From contig JBKQIF010000188.1 of assembly GCA_052148435.1 (NCBI GenBank), positions 1-64,000 of the forward strand: a stretch of 64,000 nucleotides of DNA, written 5' to 3'. The position numbers and the translations under genes are program-made. The notes beneath the pieces were generated by a model. The model made no database searches. It was not told the DNA's origin and worked only from the letters and a program-made list of their open reading frames with translations. The DNA comes from JBEKYD01 sp052148435. GTDB taxonomy: Bacteria > Acidobacteriota > Terriglobia > Bryobacterales > Bryobacteraceae. This document shows, piece after piece, positions 1 to 13,259 of this stretch. Position 1 is the first letter of the stretch. The number at the start of each line of letters is the position of its first letter.

Positions 1-2500
1 CCCCGGCGGATTGACGCGCGAGCGCGCCGGTTTCGAAGTGCGCGACGTGCATCCCACCCACTACGGACGAATCTGCCCGATCGAGACTCCCGAAGGTCCC
101 AACATCGGGCTGATTTCCTCGCTCTCCTGCTTCGCCTGCATCAACGAATACGGCTTCATCGAGAGCCCGTATCGGCGCGTGGTCAAGGGCGTGGTGATAG
201 ACGAAGTCAAGATCCTGAACCCGGGCGACGCCGATTTCAAAGTCGGCGACATCGTGCCGCGCGCCCAGGTGGAGGAGACCAACCGAAAGCTGGCCGCCAA
301 GAAGCAACCCGCCGACTACGAAGCCCATTGCGAGTATCTCTCGGCCTGGGAGGAAGACAAGTACGTGGTGGCCCAGGCCAACGTGCCGCTCGACGAGAAG
401 GGCCGCATCGTTCCGGAGTTGTGCAACGCGCGTCAGACCGGCGAGTTCGTGCTCAAGCCGCGGGAAGAAATCCAGTTCATCGACGTCAGCCCCAAGCAGC
501 TTGTGTCGGTGGCCGCGAGCTTGATCCCGTTCCTCGAAAACGACGACGCCAACCGCGCCCTGATGGGATCCAACATGCAGCGCCAAGCCGTGCCGCTGCT
601 GCGCGCCGACGCTCCCTACGTGGGCACCGGCATGGAGCACGTGACGGCGCGCGATTCGGGCGCGGTGGTGCTGTGCAAACGCCCCGGCGTGGTGGATTCG
701 GTGGATAGCGAGCGCATCATCGTCCGCGTGGAAGGCGCTTCCCAGGAAGGCCAGCTTTCCCGCGAGGTGGGCGCCGATATCTACCAGCTCATCAAGTTCA
801 AGCGCTCCAACCAGAACACCTGCATCAACCAGAAGCCCATCGTGAGGGTGGGGCAGCGCGTGGTGAAGAGCCAGGTGCTGGCCGACGGTCCTTGCACCGA
901 TATGGGCGAGCTGGCCCTGGGCCGCAACGTTCTGGTGGCCTTCATGCCGTGGCGCGGCTACAACTTCGAAGACGCCATCCTGGTCAGCGAGAAGCTGGTC
1001 AAGGAAGACTATTACACTTCCATCCACATCGAGGAATTCGAAATCGAAGCCCGCGATACCAAGCTGGGGCCGGAGGAAATCACCCGCGATATCCCCAACA
1101 TCGCCGATTCCTTCCTGCGCAACCTGGACGAGAGCGGCGTGATCCGCGTCGGCGCCACGGTGAAGCCGGGCGACATCCTGGTGGGCAAGGTCACTCCCAA
1201 GGGCGAAACCCAGCTGACCCCCGAGGAAAAGCTGCTGCGCGCGATTTTCGGCGAAAAGGCCGGCGACGTCAAGGACGCTTCGCTCTACTGCCCGCCGGGA
1301 ATCGAGGGCACCATCGTGGATTGCAAGATTTTCTCGCGCAAGGGCCAGGAAAAGGACGACCGTTCCAGGGCCATCGAGGAATCCCAGATCCAGCGCCTGC
1401 AGCGCAACTTGCAGGACGAAATCCGCATCCTCACCGACGAGCGCGCCAAGCGGTTGGGCAACCTGCTGGAAGGCAAGAAGCTCACCGCCGACCTGCACGA
1501 CGAAAGAACCAACAAGCGCCTGCTCTCGAAGGACACCGACCTGACGCGCGACATCATCGAAAAGATCAAATCGCGCGACCTCAAGCGCATGCGGCTTTCC
1601 ACCCGGGACCCGCGGCTGAACGAGCAGATCGATGAAATCGAGGAGATGACCTCGCGCCAGATCGCGGTGCTCGAAAAAATCACCGACGAAAAGATCGCCA
1701 AGCTCCGCAAGGGCGACGAGCTGCCTCCCGGCGTGATCAAGCTGGTCAAGGTTTACATCGCCATGAAGCGCAAGCTTTCGGTGGGCGATAAGATGGCCGG
1801 CCGCCACGGCAACAAGGGCGTGATCGCGCGCATCCTGCCGGAAGAAGATATGCCGTACCTGCCGGACGGCACCCCGGTGGAAATCGTTCTGAATCCGCTG
1901 GGCGTGCCTTCGCGCATGAACGTGGGGCAGATTCTCGAAACGCACCTGGGCTGGGCCGCCCAGGCTCTGGGCCTGCATTACGCCACCCCCGTCTTCGACG
2001 GCGCCACCGAGCGGGAAATCAAGAAGGCGCTGACCGATGCCAACCTGCCGACCTCGGGCAAAACCAAGCTGTACGACGGCATGACGGGCACCGGGTTCGA
2101 GCAGCCGGTGACGGTGGGCTACATTTACATGCTCAAGCTCTCCCACCTGGTCGACGACAAGATCCACGCGCGCTCGATCGGACCCTACTCGCTGATTACC
2201 CAGCAGCCGCTGGGAGGCAAGGCGCAATTCGGCGGACAGCGCTTCGGCGAAATGGAAGTCTGGGCCCTCGAAGCTTACGGCGCCGCCTATATCCTGCAGG
2301 AGCTGTTGACCGCCAAGTCGGACGACGTCTATGGCCGCGCCAAGATTTACGAGGCCATCGTCAAAGGCGAGGCGGCCGTCGAGCCGGGCGTCCCGGAATC
2401 CTTCAACGTGTTGATCCGGGAGCTGCAGTCGCTGTGCCTGGACGTGGAATTGATGAAGAAGCCGCGCGAAGTGCCGGATACGGCGCTGGCGGCGGACTAG
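1..2500 (+). CDS. rpoB: DNA-directed RNA polymerase subunit beta, 3' part
   Basis: C-terminal two thirds of the RNA polymerase beta subunit; the gene enters from the left edge in frame (codons from base 2) and about 830 residues are visible of a protein usually 1300-1500 long. The first visible residues are the highly conserved TRERAGFEVRDVHPTHYGR segment next to the rifampicin region. Further on are the GDKMAGRHGNKGV motif that closes on the active site and the conserved C-terminal clamp region ending in PREVPDTALAAD. A charged, helix-rich stretch of roughly 130 residues lies between the segment FSRKGQEKDDRS and the motif KVYIAMKRKL, a place where lineage-specific insertions in beta are common. 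rpoC follows on the same strand. The stop codon is TAG and a repeat element begins almost immediately after it. Confidence 0.98.
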   Translation, partial: PGGLTRERAGFEVRDVHPTHYGRICPIETPEGPNIGLISSLSCFACINEYGFIESPYRRVVKGVVIDEVKILNPGDADFKVGDIVPRAQVEETNRKLAAKKQPADYEAHCEYLSAWEEDKYVVAQANVPLDEKGRIVPELCNARQTGEFVLKPREEIQFIDVSPKQLVSVAASLIPFLENDDANRALMGSNMQRQAVPLLRADAPYVGTGMEHVTARDSGAVVLCKRPGVVDSVDSERIIVRVEGASQEGQLSREVGADIYQLIKFKRSNQNTCINQKPIVRVGQRVVKSQVLADGPCTDMGELALGRNVLVAFMPWRGYNFEDAILVSEKLVKEDYYTSIHIEEFEIEARDTKLGPEEITRDIPNIADSFLRNLDESGVIRVGATVKPGDILVGKVTPKGETQLTPEEKLLRAIFGEKAGDVKDASLYCPPGIEGTIVDCKIFSRKGQEKDDRSRAIEESQIQRLQRNLQDEIRILTDERAKRLGNLLEGKKLTADLHDERTNKRLLSKDTDLTRDIIEKIKSRDLKRMRLSTRDPRLNEQIDEIEEMTSRQIAVLEKITDEKIAKLRKGDELPPGVIKLVKVYIAMKRKLSVGDKMAGRHGNKGVIARILPEEDMPYLPDGTPVEIVLNPLGVPSRMNVGQILETHLGWAAQALGLHYATPVFDGATEREIKKALTDANLPTSGKTKLYDGMTGTGFEQPVTVGYIYMLKLSHLVDDKIHARSIGPYSLITQQPLGGKAQFGGQRFGEMEVWALEAYGAAYILQELLTAKSDDVYGRAKIYEAIVKGEAAVEPGVPESFNVLIRELQSLCLDVELMKKPREVPDTALAAD

Positions 2501-2502
2501 AA

Positions 2503-2664
2503 ACGAGCTTTCGGCGGTCAGCTTTCAGCGATCGGCTCAACCGGGCTGCGCTAAGGGCTGATCGCCGATGGCTGAAGCTAAGAGTTGTGGCGGACTAGAA
2601 AACAGGCTCTCGGCGGTCAGCGGTCTTAACCTGATGGCTGATCGCTGGTTGCTGAAAGCTAAAA
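2503..2664. repeat. Palindromic repeat family A, double copy in the rpoB-rpoC spacer
   Basis: The spacer is built of imperfect palindromes made from blocks such as GGTCAGCTTTCAGCGATCGG and GGCTGATCGCTGGTTGCTG. The block GCGGACTAGAAA, which contains the rpoB stop codon, occurs at about 2493 and again at about 2590, both times followed by a CTCGGCGGTCAGC-like segment. So the end of rpoB plus its repeat seems to have been duplicated once, 97 bases apart. The same vocabulary recurs at 10541, 13302, 19279, 25420 and 62705. Confidence 0.8.
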
Positions 2665-2678
2665 GTCTGGAGGCTATT

Positions 2679-6893
<4,215 letters not shown>

Positions 6894-6910
6894 GCCACAG
6901 CAACAAATCG

Positions 6911-6949
6911 AACGGCGCCCCGCGGAAATGCGTGGGCGCCGTTTTTGTT
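6911..6949 (+). terminator. Rho-independent terminator of the rpoBC operon
   Basis: Nine-base perfect stem ACGGCGCCC (6912-6920) pairing with GGGCGCCGT (6934-6942), with a further small CGC/GCG stem in the loop, followed by a T-run (GTTTTTGTT). It starts 18 bases after the rpoC stop. Confidence 0.9.
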
Positions 6950-6993
6950 ATCCGCAACTTACCGCCTGCATGGCTGGACCGTGAGGGAGACTG

Positions 6994-7848
6994 TCATCGC
7001 GCACGCGCTTGCGGGACCTCGTTGAATTTCTTCCCATCGAACTCGAAATCAGCCCTAGCGGTCTTGGTGGGCGGCCGCGCCGGATCCCGACCCGGCACGC
7101 ACGGTAGCCGCCCTTCGGGCTTCGCGCGTCCCCCGCCGGAGCTTGCAGTTATCGACAGGAGCGGCGCGCCGGTCTTGCTGGTGCGGAACTCTACCTTGTC
7201 GATGGTAGTGCGCGTCACCCGACCGTGGTCATCCAACCCGCAGGTCCAGGTATTGTCGAACGCAGAGAACACTATGTTGTCCTCGTCGCCATGGGCCGCC
7301 ATCAAAGCGGGCCTAGGGCTGAGCAGGTCCTCAACATAGATATTGGTCAAATTGTTCCCCTGTCCCCCAAAGGTCCCAATGCAAACGAGGATTTCTCGCC
7401 CATCGTTTAGCGGCAGCCTGTGACATCTTCCTATTTGAAGACCGGCCGCGTACCGGAGCATCGACCATCTTCCGGATTTCCTTGTAAGCAGGACAGCCCC
7501 GCCGAAGTTACGGGAATGAGGCTCGCAGCCGGTCATCCAGAGTACAGCGTCCTCGCTAGCCGGCGAAAGAAAGTGCCCGAACGTTACCGACTCAAGCGAC
7601 CAGGGCAGGTCCATCGATCCAAAGCCGCTATCCGGTGGGCAGTGGGCGCAGCCGAGTTCTTTCCCGGTCGCGATCTTTCCTGGACACACAGCTCCGAGCA
7701 GCCCCGTGCCGTCGACAGCTTGCGGATCTTGGCTGTCGGAGGGGAACGCCTGCTCGTTCGGTTCAACTTCCTGCGCCCAAACGACGGCTCTCGTGACCAG
7801 GATCATCGCCGCAATCCACGGATAGCGAGGCGTGGCGCGAAATGCCAT
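6994..7848 (-). CDS. Secreted hypothetical protein
   Basis: 284 residues. I do not recognise the family. The N-terminus has a hydrophobic stretch (PWIAAMILVTRAVVWAQ) that looks like a signal peptide cleaved after AQ, so the protein is probably exported. The mature part is hydrophilic, with scattered cysteines (CAHC, CEPH, GRCH, WTCG) that could form disulfides. The C-terminal 60 residues are rich in Arg, Pro and Gly. It converges on rpoC, with the rpoBC terminator in between. Codon use looks like that of its neighbours and the frame is uninterrupted, which supports a real gene. Confidence 0.6.
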   Translation of the reverse strand: MAFRATPRYPWIAAMILVTRAVVWAQEVEPNEQAFPSDSQDPQAVDGTGLLGAVCPGKIATGKELGCAHCPPDSGFGSMDLPWSLESVTFGHFLSPASEDAVLWMTGCEPHSRNFGGAVLLTRKSGRWSMLRYAAGLQIGRCHRLPLNDGREILVCIGTFGGQGNNLTNIYVEDLLSPRPALMAAHGDEDNIVFSAFDNTWTCGLDDHGRVTRTTIDKVEFRTSKTGAPLLSITASSGGGRAKPEGRLPCVPGRDPARPPTKTARADFEFDGKKFNEVPQARAR

Positions 7849-7946
7849 ACGCGGGTTATTGTATCTCTACGCCAACCGTGCCGGGCGACACCGGAGTTGA
7901 GTGGCACAGGCTTTATCCGGCTTTAGCTTGTGGTTCCGTTTGCCGA

Positions 7947-8127
7947 TGTGGGGCAGGTTGGTAAGTAACCTGCGCGCCGATTGGCAATTGGCGCAAGCTT
8001 GCGCGGGTTACCAACCCGCCTCTGGACGGAGCGTGCACCGGCGCCTCTCTGCGCAGGGGATTTTCCGTGATCCGGCGGTGGGCCGATTAACAATCGGCCG
8101 CGGGTTACATTACCAACCTGCCCCACA
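7947..8127. mobile_element. MITE-like element with 18-bp terminal inverted repeats
   Basis: 181-bp non-coding element bounded by perfect 18-bp inverted repeats: TGTGGGGCAGGTTGGTAA at 7947-7964 and its reverse complement at 8110-8127. Inner palindromes follow each end: a pair of TAACCTGCGCG-like arms at 7966-8010, and GCCGATTAACAATCGGC near 8090-8100. The right end is two bases from the stop codon of the E1 gene. No transposase is present, so if mobile it would depend on one elsewhere. Confidence 0.6.
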
Positions 8128-8129
8128 AC

Positions 8130-10265
8130 CTAATACGCCAGCAGCCGCTCGAGCGCCGATACGAGCGTTTCCGTCTGCGGCAGAATCGCGGCTTCCAATT
8201 GCGGATGATAGCCGACCCAGGTATCGAGCGCGGCCACCCGGCGCACGGGAGCGTCCAGACGGTCGAATAGTTCGTCGGCAATGCGGGCGGCGATTTCGGC
8301 GCCGTATCCGAACGAGAGAACGTCTTCGTGAGCGATCAGCACGCGGCTGGTCTTCATCACCGACTGGCGAATCGCCGGCCAATCGTAGGGCGCCAAGGTG
8401 CGCAGGTCCAGGATCTCGATGCTGCAGGCCGGGTCGCGCCGTTCGATCTGGGTCGCCGCCAGCAACGATTTCTGAACCAATGCGCCGTAGGTCAAGAGGG
8501 TGGCGCTGGCGCCCGGTTTCACCACCCGCGCCCGCCCGAACGGAATCAGAAAGTCGCGGCCGGGATGGGGCGACCGGTTGTAGGGCTCGCGATAGAGGCG
8601 CTTGTGCTCCAGGAACAGCACCGGATCGTCGCTGCGCAAGGCGGTGCGCAACAGGCCGCAAGCATCGAGAGCGTTCGACGGCATCACCACCCGCAGGCCG
8701 GGGATGTGGGTAAAAGCCACTTCGCCCGATTGGCTATGATAAATCGCGCCGCCGTTCAGATACCCGCCGATCGGCACGCGAATCACCGCCGGGCATTTCC
8801 ACCCCCCGCCCGAGCGCCAGCGGAGCGTGGCCAGTTCGTTGCGCAATTGCATCATGGCGGGCCAGATGTAATCGAAGAACTGAATTTCGGCCACCGGCTT
8901 CAGCCCGCGGGTGGCCATGCCGATGGCGCGGCCCACGATGGCGGCCTCGGCGATGGGGCTGTTGAAGACCCGCGCCGAACCGAATTCCCGCTGCAGCCCC
9001 TGGGTCGCCTTGAAGACGCCGCCCTTGCCCTTCACCTCGGCCAGGCTGGCCTCCCGGCTGGCATCCGCCACGTCCTCGCCGAACACCACCATGGCGGGAT
9101 TGCGCCGCATCTCCTCGTGCAGGGTGGCGTTGATGAGATCCACCATGGTCATCGGCTTGCCGTGGTAGGCCGGCGGCGAGGCGAAATCATCGGAACAAGG
9201 ATCCACGCTTTCCGAATACAGGTGCCGCATCGCGGTGTCGGCGGCGGGCGCGTCGTCCAGCCCGGCGCGATGGGCGGCGTCCTGCAATTCGGTTTCAACT
9301 TCGTGGGTGACACGCTGCAGCGCCTGCCGGTCGAGAATACCCTCGGCCACCAGAAATTGCGGAAAACGAATCACGGGATCGAGCGCGGCTTCCGCTTGCC
9401 GCTCGGCTTCGGTCTTATATAAACGCTCGTCGTCGGAAAGCGAGTGCGAATAGGGACGCGTCACGCGGGCACGCACCAGCGCGGGTCCCCGGCCTGTGCG
9501 GCAGTACTCGGCCGCGGCGCGCATGGTGCGGTAGGACGCCAGGAAGTCGGTCCCATCCACTTCCAGGATGTGCAACGACGGAAACGCCGCCACCAGCCGG
9601 GCGACGTTTCCGCCGGCAGTCTGAAACTCCACTGGCACGGAGATGGCATAGCCGTTGTCTTCGATCAGGTAGAGCAGCGGCAGCCGGCCCAGGCACGCGA
9701 TGTTGAGCGATTCCCAGAACTCGCCTTCACTGGTGGCGCCGTCGCCGGAAGTCACCAGCGTGAGCGAATCGGACTTGGCGTCGAGGAAACGCCCGGCTTC
9801 GGCCGCCCCCGCCGCCTGCAGGAATTGCGTGCCGGTGGGAGAAGAGGCGCTGACAATATTCCAGCGCGGATGGCTCCAGTGGGAAGGCATCTGCCGCCCG
9901 CCGGATGAGGGATCGGCCGCCGCGCCCAGCGCCTGCTGCAGCATTTCGTAGGGCGTCACGCCCAGCGTCAGGCACAGGGCGCGGTCGCGATAATAAGGAT
10001 AGAGCCAGTCGTGGCCGGGCTTGAGGACCATGCCCGCCGCTACCTGGACGGCTTCGTGTCCCGCGCCGGAGATCTGGAAGAAAATCCGGTTCTGGCGTTT
10101 GAGAACGATTTCGCGATCGTCCAGGCGGCGCGCCATCTGCATCAGACGGTAAGCGCGAATCAGCCGATCTGGGTCGAGCCCGGCATACCGGTCGGAAGAC
10201 GTTCCATCGGCTGACGGCGATGGCTGGTGATTGGCGGGCGCGGGAGTAGAGCTGGTGGTTGCCAA
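8130..10265 (-). CDS. 2-oxoacid dehydrogenase E1 component, alpha-beta fusion
   Basis: 711-residue thiamine-diphosphate enzyme in which the alpha and beta subunits of a pyruvate or branched-chain 2-oxoacid dehydrogenase E1 are joined in one chain. The alpha half (about residues 30-340) carries the ThDP/magnesium motif GDGATSEGEF (from residue 174) ending at NGYAIS (about 204). The beta half starts near residue 370 (KPMTMVDLINATLHEEM) and continues to the C-terminal domain typical of E1-beta, with the FGEDVA and SPIAEAAIVG motifs. It catalyses decarboxylation of the 2-oxoacid and reductive acylation of E2 lipoate. No E2 or E3 gene is adjacent, so the substrate cannot be read from context. The first 25 residues are Ser/Pro/Ala-rich and probably disordered. 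Confidence 0.9.
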   Translation of the reverse strand: MATTSSTPAPANHQPSPSADGTSSDRYAGLDPDRLIRAYRLMQMARRLDDREIVLKRQNRIFFQISGAGHEAVQVAAGMVLKPGHDWLYPYYRDRALCLTLGVTPYEMLQQALGAAADPSSGGRQMPSHWSHPRWNIVSASSPTGTQFLQAAGAAEAGRFLDAKSDSLTLVTSGDGATSEGEFWESLNIACLGRLPLLYLIEDNGYAISVPVEFQTAGGNVARLVAAFPSLHILEVDGTDFLASYRTMRAAAEYCRTGRGPALVRARVTRPYSHSLSDDERLYKTEAERQAEAALDPVIRFPQFLVAEGILDRQALQRVTHEVETELQDAAHRAGLDDAPAADTAMRHLYSESVDPCSDDFASPPAYHGKPMTMVDLINATLHEEMRRNPAMVVFGEDVADASREASLAEVKGKGGVFKATQGLQREFGSARVFNSPIAEAAIVGRAIGMATRGLKPVAEIQFFDYIWPAMMQLRNELATLRWRSGGGWKCPAVIRVPIGGYLNGGAIYHSQSGEVAFTHIPGLRVVMPSNALDACGLLRTALRSDDPVLFLEHKRLYREPYNRSPHPGRDFLIPFGRARVVKPGASATLLTYGALVQKSLLAATQIERRDPACSIEILDLRTLAPYDWPAIRQSVMKTSRVLIAHEDVLSFGYGAEIAARIADELFDRLDAPVRRVAALDTWVGYHPQLEAAILPQTETLVSALERLLAY

Positions 10266-10540
10266 GGCCTCGGTACCCTTTCCACAGTGTAATCGAGTGC
10301 TGCAAGCCCGAGGATGTGGAATGGGACCGGGTACGCAAACATGGTGGGGCCGCTGGCGGCAATCCTAAGGTGGCGGCGGCCGGCACAGACAACCAAGAAG
10401 TAGCCGAACCCCAGAGGCCAGGCGGAGCGAGAATGGATACATGGCAAGTGGTAGATCCTGGGATTATGCCTATGACCTCGCCATAGCTCTTATCGAGGCG
10501 GAACTGGCGAGCCCCTCCGTCCCCTTTTCAGTCTTTCTCG
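10266..10540. other. Spacer without a convincing gene
   Basis: Gap between the ADOP permease and the E1 gene. The only coding-like stretch is a 35-codon plus-strand frame from ATG 10441 (MASGRSWDYAYDLAIALIEA...) whose stop lies inside the neighbouring repeat. It has a plausible amphipathic composition but no well-placed ribosome binding site. Nothing else is recognisable. Confidence 0.4.
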
Positions 10541-10606
10541 TTCAGTGATCAGCGGTCAGCCACATCTGCTTGGTTACCCGATAGCCGATCGCTGAAGGCT
10601 CTTCAG
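10541..10606. repeat. Palindromic repeat family A, after the ADOP permease
   Basis: Arms GATCAGCGGTCAGCC (from 10546) and GATAGCCGATCGCTGAAGG (about 10580-10598) make an imperfect hairpin. The element ends one base before the TAA of the permease gene, read on the minus strand. Confidence 0.7.
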
Positions 10607-10607
10607 T

Positions 10608-13115
10608 TTAATCGCATCGCAGCGCTTCCAGCGGATCGACGCCGGCGGCGCGCTGGGCGGGCAGGTAGGCGGCCGCGGCAGCGGTGAACGTCAGCACGGC
10701 TACCGCGGCGGCGACCACCACCGGATCGAAAGCGCCGACACCGTAAAGCTGGCTCTTCACATAGCGCGAGAGCGCAAACGCGGCCGGAACTCCGGCGCCG
10801 AGCCCGATGGCCAGAATCCAAACCAGCTCGCGCATCACCATCCCCCGAATGCGGGCCGGGGCCGCGCCCAGGGCGATGCGGATGCCGATCTCCCGCGTGC
10901 GGCGCGCGATGCTATAGGCCATCACGCCGTAGAGACCAAGCATCGCCAGGCCCGTAGCCAAGGCAGCGAAAACCGCCGCCAGTCCGAGCACCAGGCGCTC
11001 GTTGGTGAGGTCCATGCGGATCTGCTCGTCCAGCGTGCGCAGGCTGCCGGGCGGGATGTTGCGGTCCAGGGCGGCCACGATGCGGCGGATGGACGGAATT
11101 ACCTGCGCGGCGGGCAGCGCCGAGCGCACGTAAAAAGTCATCGAGCCCGGGTGCTCCTGCTGCCGCCAGGGCGTGTAATAGACGCGCTGCGGTTTGTCCT
11201 CCTTCACAGCCGAGTAATGGCTGTCTTTCACCACGCCCACGATTTCGATGTCGGGCACCACCTTATCGCCGCCGCCTTTGGCGAATTTTCTGCCGATCGG
11301 ATTGGCGCCGGCGAAGAAGTGGCGCACAAACTCCTGGTTCACGATGGCCACCTTAGGCGCGGACAGGTTGTCGCGGCCGGTGAATTCGCGGCCCGCCACC
11401 AGCGGCACGCCCATATTGCCGAAGAAGGCGGGGCCGATTTCATCGAGGTCGGAATCGGTGTCGGCGTTGGGGTCGCGCGAATAGCCTTGCACCGTCAGAT
11501 TGGTGCCTTCGTCGTCGCCGGCGAGGAGCGGGAGGCTGGATGCCGCCACGCCGCGCACGCCCGGAATCGCCGCCAGGTCGTTCTCCAGGCGATCGAGATA
11601 GGCGCGGTTCTGCTCCCACGTATAACGGTTCAACTGCGGCGCGACTCTGAAGGAAACCACGTTTTCGGTGCGGATACCCAGATCGATATGGAGGATGTTC
11701 ACCAGGCTCCGGAGCAGCAGCCCGGTGGGAATGAGCAGCACCGCGGAGAAGCCCACCTGGGCGCAGACCAGCGCGCGCCGCACCCGCGCCGAACCGCGTC
11801 CGGCCGAGCCGCGCCCGCCCTCGTCCTGCATGGTCCCAGCCAGGCTTGTCCGCGACGCCTGCCAGGCCGGATAGAGCCCGAACAGCAGGCCGGTGAGAAT
11901 GGCAAGGCCCAACCCGAAAAGCAAAACCGGCCATTCCAACCGGGTGGAAAGGAAATGGGTGGGAGAATCGCCATCGATCTGCGTCAGCAGCAGTTTCTGC
12001 GTCACGCCGGCAAGCGCAACCCCGGCGATCCCTCCAGCGATAGACAGCAGCAGGGCCTCCGTCAGCATTTGCGCCATCAGTTCCCCGCGCCCGGCCCCAA
12101 GCGAAGCGCGGATCGCCAGCTCCCGGCGCCGGCCGGCCGACCGCGCCAGCAGCAGATTGGCGGCGTTGGCCAGCGCAATCAGGAGCACCAGCACGGTGGC
12201 GCCCATCAGAATCAGCAGCGGCACACGCGCGTCATCCCGAGTCGAACTCTTTCCCTGGCGGCCATCCACCAGGCTCAGACGGGTGCGGCGCAACCGCTCC
12301 AGGCGCGCGGCCGACCAGGCGTGCTTTTGCCGCGCATAGTCTTCCATCTGTCCGGCAAAGGTCTGGTTGAGCCCGGTCGCCGCCTGCGGACGGGTCACGC
12401 CGGGGCGAAGGCGGGCGAAACAGTAAATCCAGTAGTCGTCGAACCGGTTGGTGCCATCCCAGCCCGGCGTCATCAACGGCTTAAAGGACAGCGGCAGGTA
12501 GACATCCGGCGTATCTCCCAAGGTGATTCCGTTGAACCCCTCGCGCGCCACTCCGACTACGGTGAAAACCTGACCGTTGACGCGGATGGGCTGGTTGAGC
12601 ACTTCCTCGCGGCCGCCCAGCCGCTCGTGCCAATAACCGTAGCCCAGCACTGCCACCGGGTTGCCCGCGCCGGAAACGTCGTCGGCCCGCGTGAGCAGCC
12701 TGCCGAACAGCGGTTCCACGCCCAGCACCGGGAAATAGCCTCCCGAAACCAGCATGGCTGCGCCCGGCACCGTCTGGTTGCCGAGCGCCAGGCTGGCGGA
12801 CACGGGAAGAAACCCGGCTACACCCACCACGCCCGCAGGGTGCTTCTCCAACTCGCGAAAAACGGGGTAGTTGAACACGAAGTCGCTTCCGCCTGCATTG
12901 CTGGCGGAGACGTGGCCGGTCTTCGATTCGGAGGACGCCCTCAGCAGCGCCAGCTCGTCCGGCCGCGGCACCGGCAGTGCACCCAGCACTACCTGGTGGA
13001 GCAGCGAAAATACCGCGGTGTTGGCGCCGATTCCCAATCCCAGCGACAGAACTACCGCCAGGCAGAAAAGCGGCGCCTTCCGCAGGCTACGGAGAGCGAA
13101 ACGAATGCGGGACAT
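10608..13115 (-). CDS. ADOP-type ABC transporter permease (MacB/FtsX family)
   Basis: 835-residue membrane protein of the family described in Acidobacteria as duplicated orphan permeases. It has two copies of the MacB periplasmic domain plus FtsX permease unit. The first transmembrane helix is at about 17-39. A large periplasmic domain spans about 50-260, then come three helices around RRRELAIRASLGAGRGELMA. After a second periplasmic domain come the last three helices with the matching motif RRTREIGIRIALGA. No ATPase or membrane-fusion gene is adjacent, which is typical of the family and leaves substrate and energy coupling unknown. The start ATG is followed by the usual short basic N-terminus (SRIRFALRSLRKAP). 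Full length, no frameshift. Confidence 0.88.
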   Translation of the reverse strand: MSRIRFALRSLRKAPLFCLAVVLSLGLGIGANTAVFSLLHQVVLGALPVPRPDELALLRASSESKTGHVSASNAGGSDFVFNYPVFRELEKHPAGVVGVAGFLPVSASLALGNQTVPGAAMLVSGGYFPVLGVEPLFGRLLTRADDVSGAGNPVAVLGYGYWHERLGGREEVLNQPIRVNGQVFTVVGVAREGFNGITLGDTPDVYLPLSFKPLMTPGWDGTNRFDDYWIYCFARLRPGVTRPQAATGLNQTFAGQMEDYARQKHAWSAARLERLRRTRLSLVDGRQGKSSTRDDARVPLLILMGATVLVLLIALANAANLLLARSAGRRRELAIRASLGAGRGELMAQMLTEALLLSIAGGIAGVALAGVTQKLLLTQIDGDSPTHFLSTRLEWPVLLFGLGLAILTGLLFGLYPAWQASRTSLAGTMQDEGGRGSAGRGSARVRRALVCAQVGFSAVLLIPTGLLLRSLVNILHIDLGIRTENVVSFRVAPQLNRYTWEQNRAYLDRLENDLAAIPGVRGVAASSLPLLAGDDEGTNLTVQGYSRDPNADTDSDLDEIGPAFFGNMGVPLVAGREFTGRDNLSAPKVAIVNQEFVRHFFAGANPIGRKFAKGGGDKVVPDIEIVGVVKDSHYSAVKEDKPQRVYYTPWRQQEHPGSMTFYVRSALPAAQVIPSIRRIVAALDRNIPPGSLRTLDEQIRMDLTNERLVLGLAAVFAALATGLAMLGLYGVMAYSIARRTREIGIRIALGAAPARIRGMVMRELVWILAIGLGAGVPAAFALSRYVKSQLYGVGAFDPVVVAAAVAVLTFTAAAAAYLPAQRAAGVDPLEALRCD

Positions 13116-13259
13116 AATCTCTTAGACGGAGAATTGGGCGGGAACGTTGGCAAATTCGGGTCGGCGAATCGAGCCCGGCGGTGGCGCGCCGGGCAGCAGC
13201 CCCTATGGGTTCTTCGGGGCACTCTACCAAAGCAGAAGCTGCCCCGGGCATCCCGATTC

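Noticed and set aside
10160..10447. Minus-strand frame with a hydrophobic stretch (GFGYFLVVCAGRR)
   Set aside because: It overlaps the start of the E1 gene in another frame and has no ribosome binding site or recognisable relative.
10441..10548. 35-codon plus-strand frame MASGRSWDYAYDLAIALIEA...
   Set aside because: The composition is protein-like, but a stop inside a repeat and poor ribosome binding site placement leave it unsupported as a gene.
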